A stretch of DNA of 64,000 bases from Psilocybe azurescens (Eukaryota; Basidiomycota; Agaricomycetes; Agaricales; Agrocybaceae). The notes beneath the pieces are model-generated. The model had not been told where the DNA came from and ran no database searches. It worked only from the letters and a program-made list of their open reading frames with translations. Below are positions 46,914 to 59,368 of this stretch, in pieces; position 1 is the first letter of the stretch; every line of letters begins with the position of its first letter. A program made the translations under genes and the position numbers. The stretch is from the NCBI GenBank assembly GCA_023853785.1, contig JAJIRX010000233.1:1-64000 (forward strand), given 5' to 3'.

Positions 46914-49014
46914 ATGGTACCTAGATACAGCCTACGTTCCCATTCCTGTGCCGCAGATCCGGGTGATCAGCGGTCGCAATCTCCTGTCTTTCCGAACCCC
47001 GATTCGGACGTGGCCGACGAACACCTCCCCAGGCGTACTTATAGTGACGTCGTGTCGTCGAGACCTCCCGCTCCCTCATACGCAGATGAGCGGGATGCTG
47101 TTACCCAGCCTCCGGTATACCAACGGACGGCATCTATTGGGAATGGCTCTATTAACGATGACAACCATGGGCAAGACTACATAGTCAATTTAATAAATAA
47201 ATTCTCTCCTTCTGAAGAGTCTGATGAAGAGAAAAACGGTCCATGGACCACTGTCCAGAGCAAGAGCTCCAAGAGACATGAGGCGGCTACGCGCCGTGAG
47301 AATTCTGTTGAAGAATTAAGAAAGCATGCCAAGAAACGCGCCCATGGGCGCTCTCCGAAATAGATTTGGTTATTCACCAAGCCGAGAAATCCTTAAGTAA
47401 GGATGAGAAAGTGCGGATTGACCGCCGAAATAAGAAAGTCCGCCGTGAACGTTCTGTTTCACTTGGCGAAGGAACCTCTAAGAATAAGGGAAAATTTATT
47501 GACCCCCGAGAATGGGGAAATGCCAACATTCCTGAAGCTGAATTGAGCTCCAGAGCTCAGAAGGATGCCTTCAAAGAGGCCAAGAAACATGCCAAGAAGT
47601 TAAATAAAAATAAAATCATATCATATGGACAAGTGAGACCTATTATTAGCGAGAGCATCTCCACTGCTCCTGGCATTCGGTTTGACCAAACGGCAAACCA
47701 TTCCCGTTTGAGAACTAATCCTTTGCCCGTTTCGGCAAGGCCTACTGCTCACATTAATCCCAAGTCATTCCTAGCCAGTGCGCTTAAGAGTGTTACCCCT
47801 TCTAAGAAGAAAAATAAGAATTATAAAAAGGCACCTACTACTAGTTCTTTGAGCTCTCCCAGCTCTAGTTCTTCGTCAGAGTCCTCTTCTGAGTCCAACG
47901 ACTCCAGTAGCAACTCGTCATCTGATGACTCATCCAGTGAGTCGTCCGAAGATCTTCCCAGAAAGTCTGATAAGCGAAAGCGGCATCGGAAACACCACAA
48001 ATCCAAGCCCTCTGGTGGAAAGGCATTCAAGCCGAGCACGTATGATGGCCGCGCCGATCCGCGCGCCTATCATCGGTTTGTTAAAGAAAGTAATGCTTAC
48101 CTTGAGGATAGTAGATTTAAGAAAAAGCGGAGGATCCTTGCATTATCCTATTTTTGGAAGACAAAGCATATGATTATTATCTACAAAAGGCTGCCATCAA
48201 TGAAGTGACCATGCCTATGACTACATTCTATGAGGGGTTATTCAATTACTGTTTTCCCATAGATTATAAGCAGAATATCCGTAGGAAATTTGAAAAAGCA
48301 ACTCAAGGAAATCGCAAGGTTAGCGAATACATACATTACCTTGAAGAGCAATATAATTTGCTTGGGTCATTAACTGAGAGCGACCTTGTGAACCGCTTCT
48401 GGAACGGAGCAGCTGATTATCTTCAGCGCGGATTATGGCGCAACGGTCTCCATCCGGACTCATCTACATGGGATCAAGTCGTTAGTCAAGCCGAAATCAT
48501 TGAGATTTCGGAAAATGTGGGTCAATATAATAGAGATCGCCCCTGGCACTCAACCTCGCATAATCGTGAAACACACTCACAGGATAAGCGCCGGGATTAC
48601 TTTGGATCTCGGCACGAAGATAAAACTGCCTCTGACAAGCAGGACAGTAGTTATACAATGAATACTTCATATGAAGACAAGAATAAAAATCTAATAACGA
48701 AGGATCTCGTTCCAGGTCCCATACATACATTCAGAAATTTGAATTAAAAACAAACAGCCTGAAGAGGATGATGCGGATAGAATAGCAACTGGGAGATGCT
48801 TCCGTTGCAATGAACCCGGTCATCTTTCTCGCAACTGCCCTCAAGGAAGCTCTGTAAAATATAGCGGTAGTAAACCACCTGGGATATCCGCATACAATTT
48901 ACAACCTACTACGGAGAACGATGCGAGCACAGACTCTTCTGATGAGTTTATCGAAGTTCTAGATAGTATGCCGTTAGGCGCCATTCATTTTGAGTGTCCA
49001 TTGTTGGACCACTG
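46914..49014 (+). pseudogene. Ty3/gypsy-type gag with CCHC zinc knuckle (three frame breaks)
   Basis: The N-terminal domain (MVPRYSLRSHSCAADPG; 46914-47363) runs into a basic and Ser-rich region (47366-48150). A capsid-like region follows (KAYDYYLQKAAINEVTMP, KFEKATQGNRKVSEYIHYL, TWDQVVSQAEIIEISEN; 48154-48747). The zinc knuckle CFRCNEPGHLSRNC is at about 48800-48840, and the frame ends with TGA near 49012. Frames change near 47350, at the T5 run 48151-48155 and at the A5 run 48746-48750. These breaks sit oddly with near-identical LTRs. Confidence 0.8.
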
Positions 49015-50160
49015 ATTCTAACTGTTTCGTATTGTACTCCAAACGGAGGGCGAGAATATTCAGTAATGTACTCGCTGTTCCGTATTACAATTTCATCTTT
49101 ATTTTATTAGTTTGAACCCTTTCGTATCGATGCTTCCATTCATCCATTAACTCATACTTATCATTTTTATTCTTCTACCTTCTATCTCCACGGACACGAA
49201 CCTTAGTGTAGACTTTTATTTGGCAAAAGTCGTCATGCCATATTCCACTCTCTCATTTCTGAACTTCTTATTCTTTCCACTTGCTTTCTCTCTCTATAGC
49301 TTTATTTCTCTATCGCTATCAATGTCTCTCCTTTCTTTTATTTTCAGGAACCCCTCGTCGTTCTTTTCAATCCTGTTTACTTTTATGTCATTCCTTTAAC
49401 CCCTGCCAATATTTCTCGTCGTCTTACATCTCCGGCGCCATGGTCCATCATCGCTCCGTCCATAGTCAACGCCTCCATTGTCGTCCTTCCAGTCCCTCCA
49501 CACCCGATGCCGTCGTCGTCGTTCCTTTTACCATCATCAGCAACATCTTTTTCGGCCTTCTTCCCGCACTCTCAACCACGCTTCCGCCGTCTATGTCTAT
49601 GCCTGCCATCGTATTCCGTTCATAATATTTTCGGTATCCGTCAAATCAAACCTTGCACCTCGCGCTCGAACTCTTATTAATTCACATCACCACCACCATT
49701 TGCGCATATGGCCGCAAATTCCCTCATCAAATGACAAATTCATCGAATGTTACTACTTCTTGCCAACCTCGGTATTCTATCTCTCATACACCACGCCGCA
49801 CGCTTCTTTCTGCATCATCACAACACTCAGATATCACTTTCACAAACATTCTCATTCGGCGAATCGTCCACACTGTCCCGGTGGACACGGGAAATTCTTC
49901 TTTAAACGCACCCTTTATTACTCGCTAGACGCGAGATATTCTCGCGAATGCACTCATTTGCGCAAGACGGGCATCAAACCTTTCAAACATTCCAAAACGG
50001 CAAATATACTCGGCCCTCTTAAAAACATCTATTTCAACTCGGACATCGAAACGGCTCATAATTCTAAGGCAGGACCTTCTCATCCACATCTCGACATTCA
50101 TTTGGTGACATTCCTTCGATCTAACGTTTGGGCATTATTCTATAATACCCGGAGGGCGTA
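49015..50160 (+). other. Non-coding 3' interior of the gag-only element
   Basis: Pyrimidine-rich, with open frames but no protease or polymerase motifs. It takes the place where pol would be. Confidence 0.6.
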
Positions 50161-50529
50161 TGTGACGATCCGGTATTTCCCTTACTCTTTGATTATCTAT
50201 CGTTTTATCTTATCTTCGCATTTCGACTACATTCCATTCCGTCGACTGATACACGACTTCGTCCCTTTTTCTTCCCTTATCCATTATCCCTGAAACACTC
50301 CCTTAGATACCTTATTCTTTCTCCTTAGCCACAAACCCTTTTACTTAGTTCTAGACCTCTTCCTTACAGTATAAATACAGGCTGTAGTAGATACCAATTT
50401 CCCCCCAGTGAACAACGAACACTTACACCTGTCTATTCAGTGCTCAAGCTTCATTCTATTCCCCTATTTCCGTGTGTCAGGACGATACTATCGATACTCT
50501 AGCAGTCACGATAAGTTACTCCTGTCACA
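50161..50529 (+). repeat. 3' LTR of the gag-only element
   Basis: Same sequence as the 5' LTR except C6 at 50401-50406 instead of C5. Followed by CCAAC (50530-50534). Confidence 0.95.
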
Positions 50530-50599
50530 CCAACTCTGTCATCAAGTGCATGCTTAATCTCAACGTACGTGTCATTTCGACTACCCCAGATTCTAATCA

Positions 50600-52870
50600 T
50601 GTTCAATTTGCATCCTTAGGCCTGCTATGCGTTCCTCTGCGGCCCAGCTCCTCCAAAATGTACGCCTTGGGCTCGTCAACCCGGTCGCTGGGACTGAAAA
50701 GATGTACGTGGTTTTCATTTCCAACAGTCGTCTCCCTCTCCTTCTCTGGACGCGATTCCTGATGCAATTCCATATCCTTGCAGACTCGCAACGTCAAAGC
50801 CTACCGTGCCACGGTATCCGCCAAAAACGCGGTGTCTCGGGGGCGAGCACAACCTCCGCGAGAGCGAACAGCACCTCACCTCGGTGGTCAACTCTAAAGA
50901 CCAAGAAATCGCCTCGCTCCAGCACCTCGTCGCCCAGCTGCGCGAGTAGTGACAACCCTCCTTCTCGCAGACCAACAAAAACGACCCCAATACACCCGGC
51001 AGGACATCGAGCACGCGGCGAAGCAGGCTGCCGCGCGTCGCGATGAAGAGCTACCCATGTTGGTGATGAAACGCAAAGAAGAAGTGGCACTGGCGCTCGC
51101 AAAGTGCGAGGAGATCATAGAGGCTGTGCGCACGCGGGAGGTTGAGATAGACCAGACGTGTATGCGCCGGGAGGAGGTGGTGAGGAAGGAGGTGGAGGAG
51201 CGAGTACAGTGGGTGCTGGACAGAGAGACAGCGCTGCGGGCGGAGGAGTGGCGGCTGGAGGAGGGAGGTTGAGGCGGGGTTGTGGAAGGTTGAAACTGGG
51301 TTGGCGAAAAGTTCGTTCGTCTGCTTAAATCTATCTCTTCTTGTTTTGTTGCTGTCCTTGAGCGGGAGACAGGCGTTGTTAGTATTTACGCTTTGTTTCC
51401 TTCTTCGGTCGTCATGCTCACATTCTCTTCTTCAGGTCGGAAGGAGAAGAATCCTCTCAAAGAAGTCAAAAATCTCCTCGAGCCCCCATCGCGTGCGACA
51501 GCGCAGGTCACACCATCACAACCTCGATGGTGCAAGCAAGAACCCCAGCCCACACTCCGTCCGAAACCCTCACAGCAGACCAACTCTGCCCATACCTCCA
51601 ACAACTATCACACCAACACAAGCACAAGCAACAGCGGTGCTACCACCACCGCCACCGCCAACAACAACACGAATAACAATCACACTACAACGACCACGAA
51701 CCCTGCCCTCGAGACATCTACCGCCTCCCGCCCATTCACCACATACTCCTCCGAATTCATGCCCGCATCCACAATGAAGGGCGTCGTGCTCACCGCCACC
51801 GGTGAGACGCTCGCTACACCTTCTCCTGCGGAGCTCGTAGGCCTGTTCACGCGCTCGCCGAAGGTTGGGCTGGATTTCGGCAAGATCTTCGAGTTTCAAG
51901 AGGGGAATGTAAATGCGAACAGGATTCCGAAGCAGAAATAGCCGCAGCCGCAACTGAATTTACAGCAACAACAGCATCACCAGCAATTCAATTCCAGCAG
52001 CATAGAGCGCCGACGCAGGCTCTGGATGACGGCGAGGAGCTGGATAGTCCGCCGCCTAGTCCTAGCGAGCGGAAGGAGAGGGAGTGGAGGGATAACACAA
52101 CGACGACGGCAGCGTTCTGACCCCCAGCGCCACCGCCTCCTACGAGGATCCGCAGGCCGTCGATTCGGAAGTCCGCGCGGTCTGCCCCTGCGTGCTCGAG
52201 CGGGTTCCCGCTGTTGACGGCGTCGTCATCAGATTCATTGTCAGGGCACTCGTCCGCCGCCGGACCCTCTAACCACACGAACAACAACAACACAGTCATG
52301 AAACAACCCAAAACCCCTCCCGCACCCACACCTCCGTGCCTCGCGATCGAACCTCAACCCCACCTCCGTACATGCAGCAGTGCGTGCAGCGGCTACGCCA
52401 GCAGCTGGACATGTGCCGTTACCCCTGCCACCTGTGTACGACCTTGCCGACGAGGAAACCTCCCCAGTCCAATTCTCAAGCGTACGCTGTCGAACGCTAC
52501 AAGACCCAATTCCCACCCGTGTTTGTCCAGCGCGAATTCGTGTGCTTCGTCATCCAGCAGCATAGCGTCGGTGGGAGCGGCAAGCACCAAGGTGAAGTGG
52601 AGAGCGAGCAGCGAGCAGCTGCTGCGCGTGGTGGCTGATGCAAATAATGCGGCGCGGACGAGCAATGCGGGTGCACTGCCATTGTCCGAGTCGGATGGTG
52701 AGATCGCGCAGGGGCAGGGTCTGTCGCCTACGGCTGTATCGTATGTGTTGATGACAATTAGAGGGGTATATTTTCTGCTAAGTGAGTCGAGCGTAGGGGG
52801 AGTCAGCAAGCGCGCGAAAAGCGAGCGAGGACGCGAGGAAGGCTGTATCGATGTAATGAAGGGCTAAGGT
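50600..52870 (+). pseudogene. Host-like coiled-coil and Ser/Thr/Pro-rich protein, frames broken
   Basis: Pieces in order: LLQNVRLGLVNPVAGTEK, a helical segment (SVVNSKDQEIASLQHLVAQL), a long coiled coil (HAAKQAAARRDEELPMLVMK, EEVVRKEVEERVQWVLDRE), an Asn/Thr/Pro-rich linker, and a conserved-looking core (STMKGVVLTATGETLATPSP, FTRSPKVGLDFGKIFEFQ). A Ser-rich C-terminus (SSANSCASSSSSIASVGAAS, SSEQLLRVVADANNAARTS) ends at TAA 52865-52867. The consistent order suggests one cellular gene interrupted by several one-base shifts. The family is not recognised; a possible N-terminal domain upstream is unclear. Confidence 0.45.
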
Positions 52871-54080
52871 ATCTCTCTGTTTTTTTCCCTCCTGGTCGAT
52901 TGATGTTCTTTTTCATTTTTTCTGTTTCTCGTACTCGTTCTGATCTGGCCTCTTTTTCATTACTATAGGCTTTCATGATACTTGACATTGCTCCTTTATC
53001 CCCTTTTAATTTTACGCTCAGTTCTACGGGCAGTGTCGCGTCTTTGCATTGCGTTGCATTGGAGCCGCATTTCTTCTCCTATCCCTATCGACTGACTATT
53101 ATCCACTCTTTCTACCTGACTTTCAATTTTTTGATTTTGACTCTTTTCTTGTCTTTACACATCTTCATTATATTTTACATCTTGCTCTTTTACGACTTTC
53201 CTCATCATCACCACCGTCACTATCGTCACGACCCCACGGTACAGGAACTAGACCGAGAATATGATTGACAATGGAACTTACTACTTAGTACTGGCTGGCT
53301 GCCATTCTAGTGATACCCTGATCAGCATATGTAGAGACGTAAGTTTGATGATTGCGAGCTGACCAGGAGACGTATACAAATGTTCTTTGTCAATCAAGGA
53401 CACTCTACGGGGGCCCGGACATTCAAAGTGAGTAGACGTTCATTGAAATTTCAGGGACCCAAAAATCTCTGTCTCTTGAAAGCAGCGGCCTAACTTTACA
53501 GAATTTGAGGAATGGAAGGCAGTTGGAAAGTTGCTGGAAAGCGAAACTGGTGGCTCGATGACAACACAACATCTAACGCCATGATATTGATCATTTTCCT
53601 TGTCTTATTATCATTGTTATCGCCCCATTCACATACCTATGCATGCATAAGCCTACATATACCTCAACTCCTTAAATGTTCATCGCTTATAAGGCTAGGC
53701 GGATGAGTTGAAACCAGTGCCTGCGAGGTTTCAGAAGCACTGACATGGTAGTCATTCGCCCGCCTCCGTCTGTCCAGCCAAGCTTGAGGTTCGACATCAT
53801 TCTGAGAAGGCCACAAAGAGCGGAGTTGGTGCAGAGAAAGAGACAGAGAGAGCTGGATGTTTTGATGAGTGTGATAAATGAGATTTATTGTACACCCGGA
53901 AGAGTTTTGGTGCGTTTTCTTCTTATCTTTGAGTGATGTTGAAGCACATATATCGACTTTTTATGTGTGTGGCCTCGTTTCACGCCTCCTGGACCTGTCT
54001 CTATCTATCACGTGTAAGCATCTCTGCTTTCCGTTTGCTCCTCTCTCTTCTGGTACGCTTAACTATGCCATTATTTACTC
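52871..54080. other. No gene seen
   Basis: Short frames only. Nothing recognisable. Confidence 0.4.
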
Positions 54081-54089
54081 CATAAATAG

Positions 54090-54420
54090 CGCCGATGACA
54101 TCTCCTTCGCCTACGTCAGAGCCCCTACCATCCCCTTCATCTACTTTCACGTCATCCTCTACACTCACACTCACACCCACACCTACCTCATCCACTCCCG
54201 CCTACAAAATCTTGCTCTCGCCTCACCCCGCCTTGTCCCGCGCACCTCTGCTTTCACCTCCGCAGCTAGAGCCCCCTTTTCTGTATCGCTCGTGCAAGAC
54301 CTGTAGACCTGGCTTGCAGACATGCAGAGCAGCATCATTCGGTACTTGGAGAGTGAAGCGAGGGCGGACGGAGATAGGATGAAAGGGTGGGAGGCGATGA
54401 GGCCTGGATGGTGAGGGGAA
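54090..54420 (+). pseudogene. Possible gene fragment
   Basis: A Ser/Thr/Pro-rich stretch (54095-54200) leads to YKILLSPHPALSRAPLLSPP. In another frame follows a helical piece (LADMQSSIIRYLESEARADG, then KGWEAMRPG). It looks coding but is short and shifted. No family recognised. Confidence 0.3.
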
Positions 54421-57400
54421 TAATTAGGGGCGAGGCAGGGCGCCGGACGCGGAGACGTTGGGTTTGAGCGTGAGCTGGAGAGGGTCCTAGAGGGGTGTGG
54501 ACAAGAGAAAACCATCTCTTCAGAACACGGACCTACTTTATCCACTCGCATACCCATATCCACTTTTTTTCACTTCTGCCTTCGTAATTCCCGGTGTTCC
54601 CGGCCTCCGTGTTCGCTTGTCTTGGTAACCCGTTCAGCTTTTCATCGAAGATCCGCAAGCTCAACTTCTGGAATTGGAACACGTCAAATCAAACCAGCCT
54701 TGGGTGCCATTCAAAGGAGGAAGCACGAGGATTGCAGTCGGAGGCGGTGGGGGCAGGGATCTTATTGACACAAGGTCTGACCTGGACAGGACGAATTTGG
54801 TTTATCAGAGACCGGAAGATCAGTTGCCAGGTCGTGTGCTTGAGTGAGCTTGGTCTATTGAGGATGCACTGAGACAGGGATAGTATAGGGAAGAGGAAGA
54901 CAAGTGTGAGTTCGCCACTTGCTCGTGCAATGTCCAGAAGATCGCATATACGTCTTCTCATTAGCAGTTCTCCTCTGTATCTCCGGTGAACTACTCCTTT
55001 GCCCGGCCATTCCCAGATGTTTCTGCGGCGATGTCTTATCGCAGATCTCTTCACGGCACATTGCTGTGCCTCCCAGTCTTACTAGAGGTTTTTGTTTGCG
55101 AACGCTGTTGGTTCATCTCTGCGTGTGATTGTGGTAAGACTATCCGCTTGGTTATTTTTGAAAATATTACAGTACCTCTCAATGATGGTGTCTGCTCCAA
55201 GAGGGACGGGATACGCAAGTCCACTTAACCAGTGTCTGTGTTTCGCCTTTAGTACGTTTGGATTACAACGGCCACCATACCACAGGGCATACATTTCTTG
55301 CATCTATATCTGTGTTCGTTCACAGAGCTGCAGGGTTAAAATATGATCTCTGTAATCTGCATTTCTCAAACGCACATGCACACTTCTTGCTGCTCAATTG
55401 TACAGGTGGCCTGTCGTCCTCGTCGATTGTGAGAATGTATCATAGAGATAAAGTTCGCGAAAGCGGTTATGGAATGATGGTATTTCTGTGTAGCTAATGC
55501 CGCGTTCAAGTTTGAGCTGCAGAATCTAATGACGAGATAGGTTAAGCTTGGATCTCTACGATTACTAGCTCAATACAATATAGCGGAAAAATCCATAGTG
55601 ATCTGGGATGTCTGAGTCGTAGGATGGACTCAGAGCGATTGGGTCACTTGTTGGTGATTCAAATATGGGGTCAGGGAATCTGAGTGTGAACCTCCTGAAA
55701 TTTATTATAAGCAGATGAAGGATGTTATTTTAGTGGCGAATTGCTACATGGGTGTGCGTAGGATAGCGCTGTACTGATTGGTATGTTTTGTATTATATAT
55801 ATTTGTGCGTTGGAATGACCCATGAATGATCACTTTGTCGATACTGTTCATTCTCCATCATACTGGTGCAGAGCCTCATTGTGTTCGTATCTGATATCAC
55901 ATAGGGGGCAACGGTGAGAACACGTGATGCTAAGCACGCTTGGGTTGATGTTATGTGGATTTTCTTCCTGTGTCCTTCAACTAATCACCTAATGATCTCG
56001 TCTACGCATCAACCTCACTTGTACCCGCATCCACATCATGTTTAAAATAGGTCAGATATTGACATGGAGTAAGCTTCTCATTGCGTACTGATACCGTCCC
56101 TGCACCCCATATCTCACCTGTCCCTGACCCTCCGCTTGTTATCAGGCATCGTGCGAAGGGTCCCATTTATTGTTCAATAATTTGACTAATGTGGCCATTG
56201 AGAAGGCTATTATGGACCTGCTTGTAAAGCACATATGTAAATTTTTACACTCGTCTATTTGCAATCATCCAAGTACAAAGCAATAAGCGGAGTCGTCGAT
56301 TTTCTCAGCAACATTTTCGCCCTGTATCACATTTTATTTATCCCTTCAACAGAATAGAAAATAACTACAATATGACTACGAAACAGGAAGGTAATGATCT
56401 CATCTGGGTCGTTGATACGATGGTCTATAAATGGTTTCCAAACAGTTTGAATGAATCATGACGGTAGGGCCGATTTATCGGCGTGATGTGGGAGGTTTTG
56501 GGGACCCTAGGAATACTAGATCTGATCGTGAGAGAGAGGCGGAGGTGATACTGTAGTCATTCAGGATGAACTTCATTGAATCTTCAGGCTTCAACACAGA
56601 AACGACTTGGATCACCCACTCTCTGCCCGATTCACACAAAAGGTCCATTATCTGCCCGCTCCTCATTTCTAGCCCACCTTTTGATCCATTGACGTCTTCC
56701 ACACTGTTTATTCTTATAATGACAAACCCCACGGCCCATGCTTCAACTTTTATCTCGGCAGTACCGTGGTGTCATGGAAATGTTCATGTTCGCATACAAC
56801 AGCCGGCCGTTCCTACCAGATCAACGAAGTGAAATACCCGTACGTGCTAACGCATCTTCCAAAGAAAGGTGATCTGATTTCCTCAGAGCTTCGGTCTCAG
56901 GCATGGTATAATTGTTGGATGATCATCTCAAAATGCTATTTGGGGTACCACGCTGCTTGCCCTGTGCGTCCGTCAAACTCAATCAGGTCTTTGTATTTGT
57001 TAATCCCGTTACTTCATCAGAGCCGATATAAGTGACTTAGTTGATTGGAGAGCTGTTGTAGATTTATATCGTTTTCAGAGCCACACGTTTAAAGAAAAAT
57101 ACGATGGCGTATTAGCGATCACTTTGGGCCTGCTCACTTGTAAATGAGCTACTGTATCTGTGCTTCCTGGACCAACAATATACAAAGTGGTAGAGGACGG
57201 CTCAAGAGTTTGAATATATTATGATGCAGATCATAAAGATTAATCATCTTAGTGCCCAGTGATGAGCTTGGACATACTCTAGGTATTACAAAAAGATGAA
57301 AGTTATTTCTGGACAGGACAGCAACTGGTATTCTGAGTCAGTTCCTTGTCTAAGGCAACATTCCATCCAACGGTTTCGGTGAAGACAGCACCGTATATAC

Positions 57401-57600
57401 GATGAGGGAACTGAGGAGGTCGAATCATGGTAGTCCCAGGATGATTCCTTGCAACATCTATGGCAACTCTGGGGTTAAATTATTAGCATAAGATAAGTAT
57501 AAGAATACTATGGTAAACCGACATATAAAGGAAATCTTTCTGTAGATAAATATCCTCAACTCTAAAGTATCTCCCAATGTCCACCCCTGATATTCCATTG
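54421..57600. other. No confident gene
   Basis: Short open frames at 54.6-55.5 kb and 56.5-57.0 kb overlap on both strands. No domain or consistent splice chain is seen. Confidence 0.4.
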
Positions 57601-57689
57601 CCAATCAACATCGAAGAGAATGGAATTAGCGCCAACCTCAATAGCTCGATGCTTTTGAATTTTCTCATGGGTGAATCTCCTCATCTGTG

Positions 57690-58903
57690 AATGACAACGC
57701 CATAAACTTACGTATGCTAGGCATATATACCATGGTATATGGAGGAACAATGTACCTTTACTGTGGGTTCTTTGAATCCCTTCAACTTAAAAGAAACTTT
57801 TTCAATGATGTCCTACAGTATCCAAGCAGCCGGCCAACTCAAATTGTCGCATCGTTCTTCCAGCCGTTACCATGCTGTATCTGCTATGTTTCTTAAACTT
57901 CATTGTGCAATGGTACTACCTTGACTGGGTAGTTGTGATAAACGGAGACACACGCGAATCGATGTTTTTAGGAACAGTGGGGGACGGCCTTCAATGGAAC
58001 TTTGTACTCAGTGACTTTCTACAGAATTTCTTGTTGATTATATCTGACGGACTACTGGTTTGTTTATATATTTGATTATCTCTTAGATCTCATTAATGTC
58101 TTGACAGATATGGAGATGCTACCACGTCTGGGGAGAATCATTCTGGGCGATTTCGGCTCCATTGATACTTTTAGTCACAGAATGCGGTGAGTCCTATGGA
58201 TGAAAGTCCAGTATGAGTATTTACTGTAATGACATGTCATTGCAGGTCTCTTTGTGGCAGTAACGGTTTTAAATGTGAAATTTGGTCAGATAACCAGTGA
58301 CGCAAATGTTACTCTGTTCAATAATATCCTCAGTGCTCTGACATTTGTGTCACTGGGCACCACTGTGGTTACAACGTTTTTGATTGCTTACAGAATATAT
58401 TCCGTCTTGCGATTAAATCGTTCACCGTCCAACACATTATTCAACCGCATTGTGGCGATGATCATCGAGTCAGCCGCAGCTTACTCACTGGTACTCCTCC
58501 TCAACGCCATCATTGGTGTTGTTCCATCATTCAATGTGTTGGAATCTCCCACGTACGAAGTTGATTATTACATTGAAGTAATTGTTTCTATTGTTGCAGT
58601 ACGTACGTTCTATTGCTGATCTGCATATCCTGTGTCTCTAACCTAGAACCAGGGGATGGCACCAACAATTCTGGTTGCCAGAATTGCTACAAATGACAAC
58701 CAAACTGTTCCATTATCCACAATAACTTACATATCTGGCATACAATTCGAATCACAGCAAAGAGTGTGGGCGACTGCAGTAGAAATGCCACCGGAGGAGA
58801 CATTAACGTCACTGTTCAGGCAGACAATGCAGAGTCGACATCGGTGATCGAAGTGAAGAGGGAGTTCAGTGCAGATGCCACATTTGGGGACAATCAAGTC
58901 TAA
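57690..58903 (+). CDS. Multi-pass membrane protein of unknown function
   Basis: Hydrophobic segments in order: GIYTMVYGGTMYLY, MLYLLCFLNFIVQWYYLDWV, NFLLIISDGLL, SFWAISAPLILLVTEC, FVSLGTTVVTTFLIAYRI, IIESAAAYSLVLLLNAIIGV, YIEVIVSIVA. This resembles a large family of seven-helix membrane proteins in mushrooms, with the typical words DGLLIWRCYHVWG and MAPTILVAR. Introns at 58058-58107, 58187-58245 and 58599-58646 keep phase. The tail contains a frame break near 58759-58761; the downstream frame (RNATGGDINVTVQADNAEST) ends at TAA 58901-58903. The first exons before about 57870 are uncertain, as several frames alternate. Probably a plasma-membrane protein; role unknown. Confidence 0.65.
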
Positions 58904-59222
58904 AGTGCATTGTGCGACTACAATAGCATGTGATGGTAGATCCATCCAATATTAAAATTTCTCTTCTACTGTTCAGTTTCTGTTTCCTTATATTTATATT
59001 TAAATTTCCACAATTGGTACACTCCAGCGCAACAGGTGATCTGTCGGTCATGTAGCGTCTTCATTTTGTTATACACTATTGCTTAGTCACATATTTACCT
59101 TTCTCGTTTTCTACTGTAGGTAAATTGTATCTAGTATATATACAATTATGGGCCTATTTTACAAGTAATCCTATCACCTTTCTTCAACAGTGACAGAGAA
59201 AAATCAATGTATCAGGAGTCCT

Positions 59223-59368
59223 ATTAGATGCCCTCCCTTACAGAAATCATTCTACATCCTCCCGATTCCAGAGTTGTGAACTGTGCAAGTAGGTATAAAT
59301 GCAGTTGTAAGCTATGAATGCGTTTGTAAACTATTTATATCGCCCCTCTATTCCCAACAGAGAGAAAT
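59223..59368 (+). repeat. Short dispersed repeat, copy 2
   Basis: Relative of 32892-33022, ending with TTCCCAACAGAGAGAAAT. Confidence 0.7.

Larger units (their letters stand above)
46379..50529 (+). mobile_element. Gag-only LTR retrotransposon, recent insertion
   Basis: 4,151 bp with LTRs 46379-46746 and 50161-50529, flanked by the 5-bp duplication CCAAC (46374-46378 and 50530-50534). By eye the LTRs differ only in one C run (five versus six), so insertion was recent. The interior holds a Ty3/gypsy-type gag and no protease, polymerase or integrase. A GGAGGGCGTA polypurine-like stretch precedes the 3' LTR. It must rely on another element for copying. Confidence 0.9.

Noticed and set aside
49281..50293. 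114- and 271-codon frames in the 3' interior of the gag-only element
   Set aside because: Pyrimidine-rich composition keeps frames open; no polymerase motif, and one runs into the LTR.
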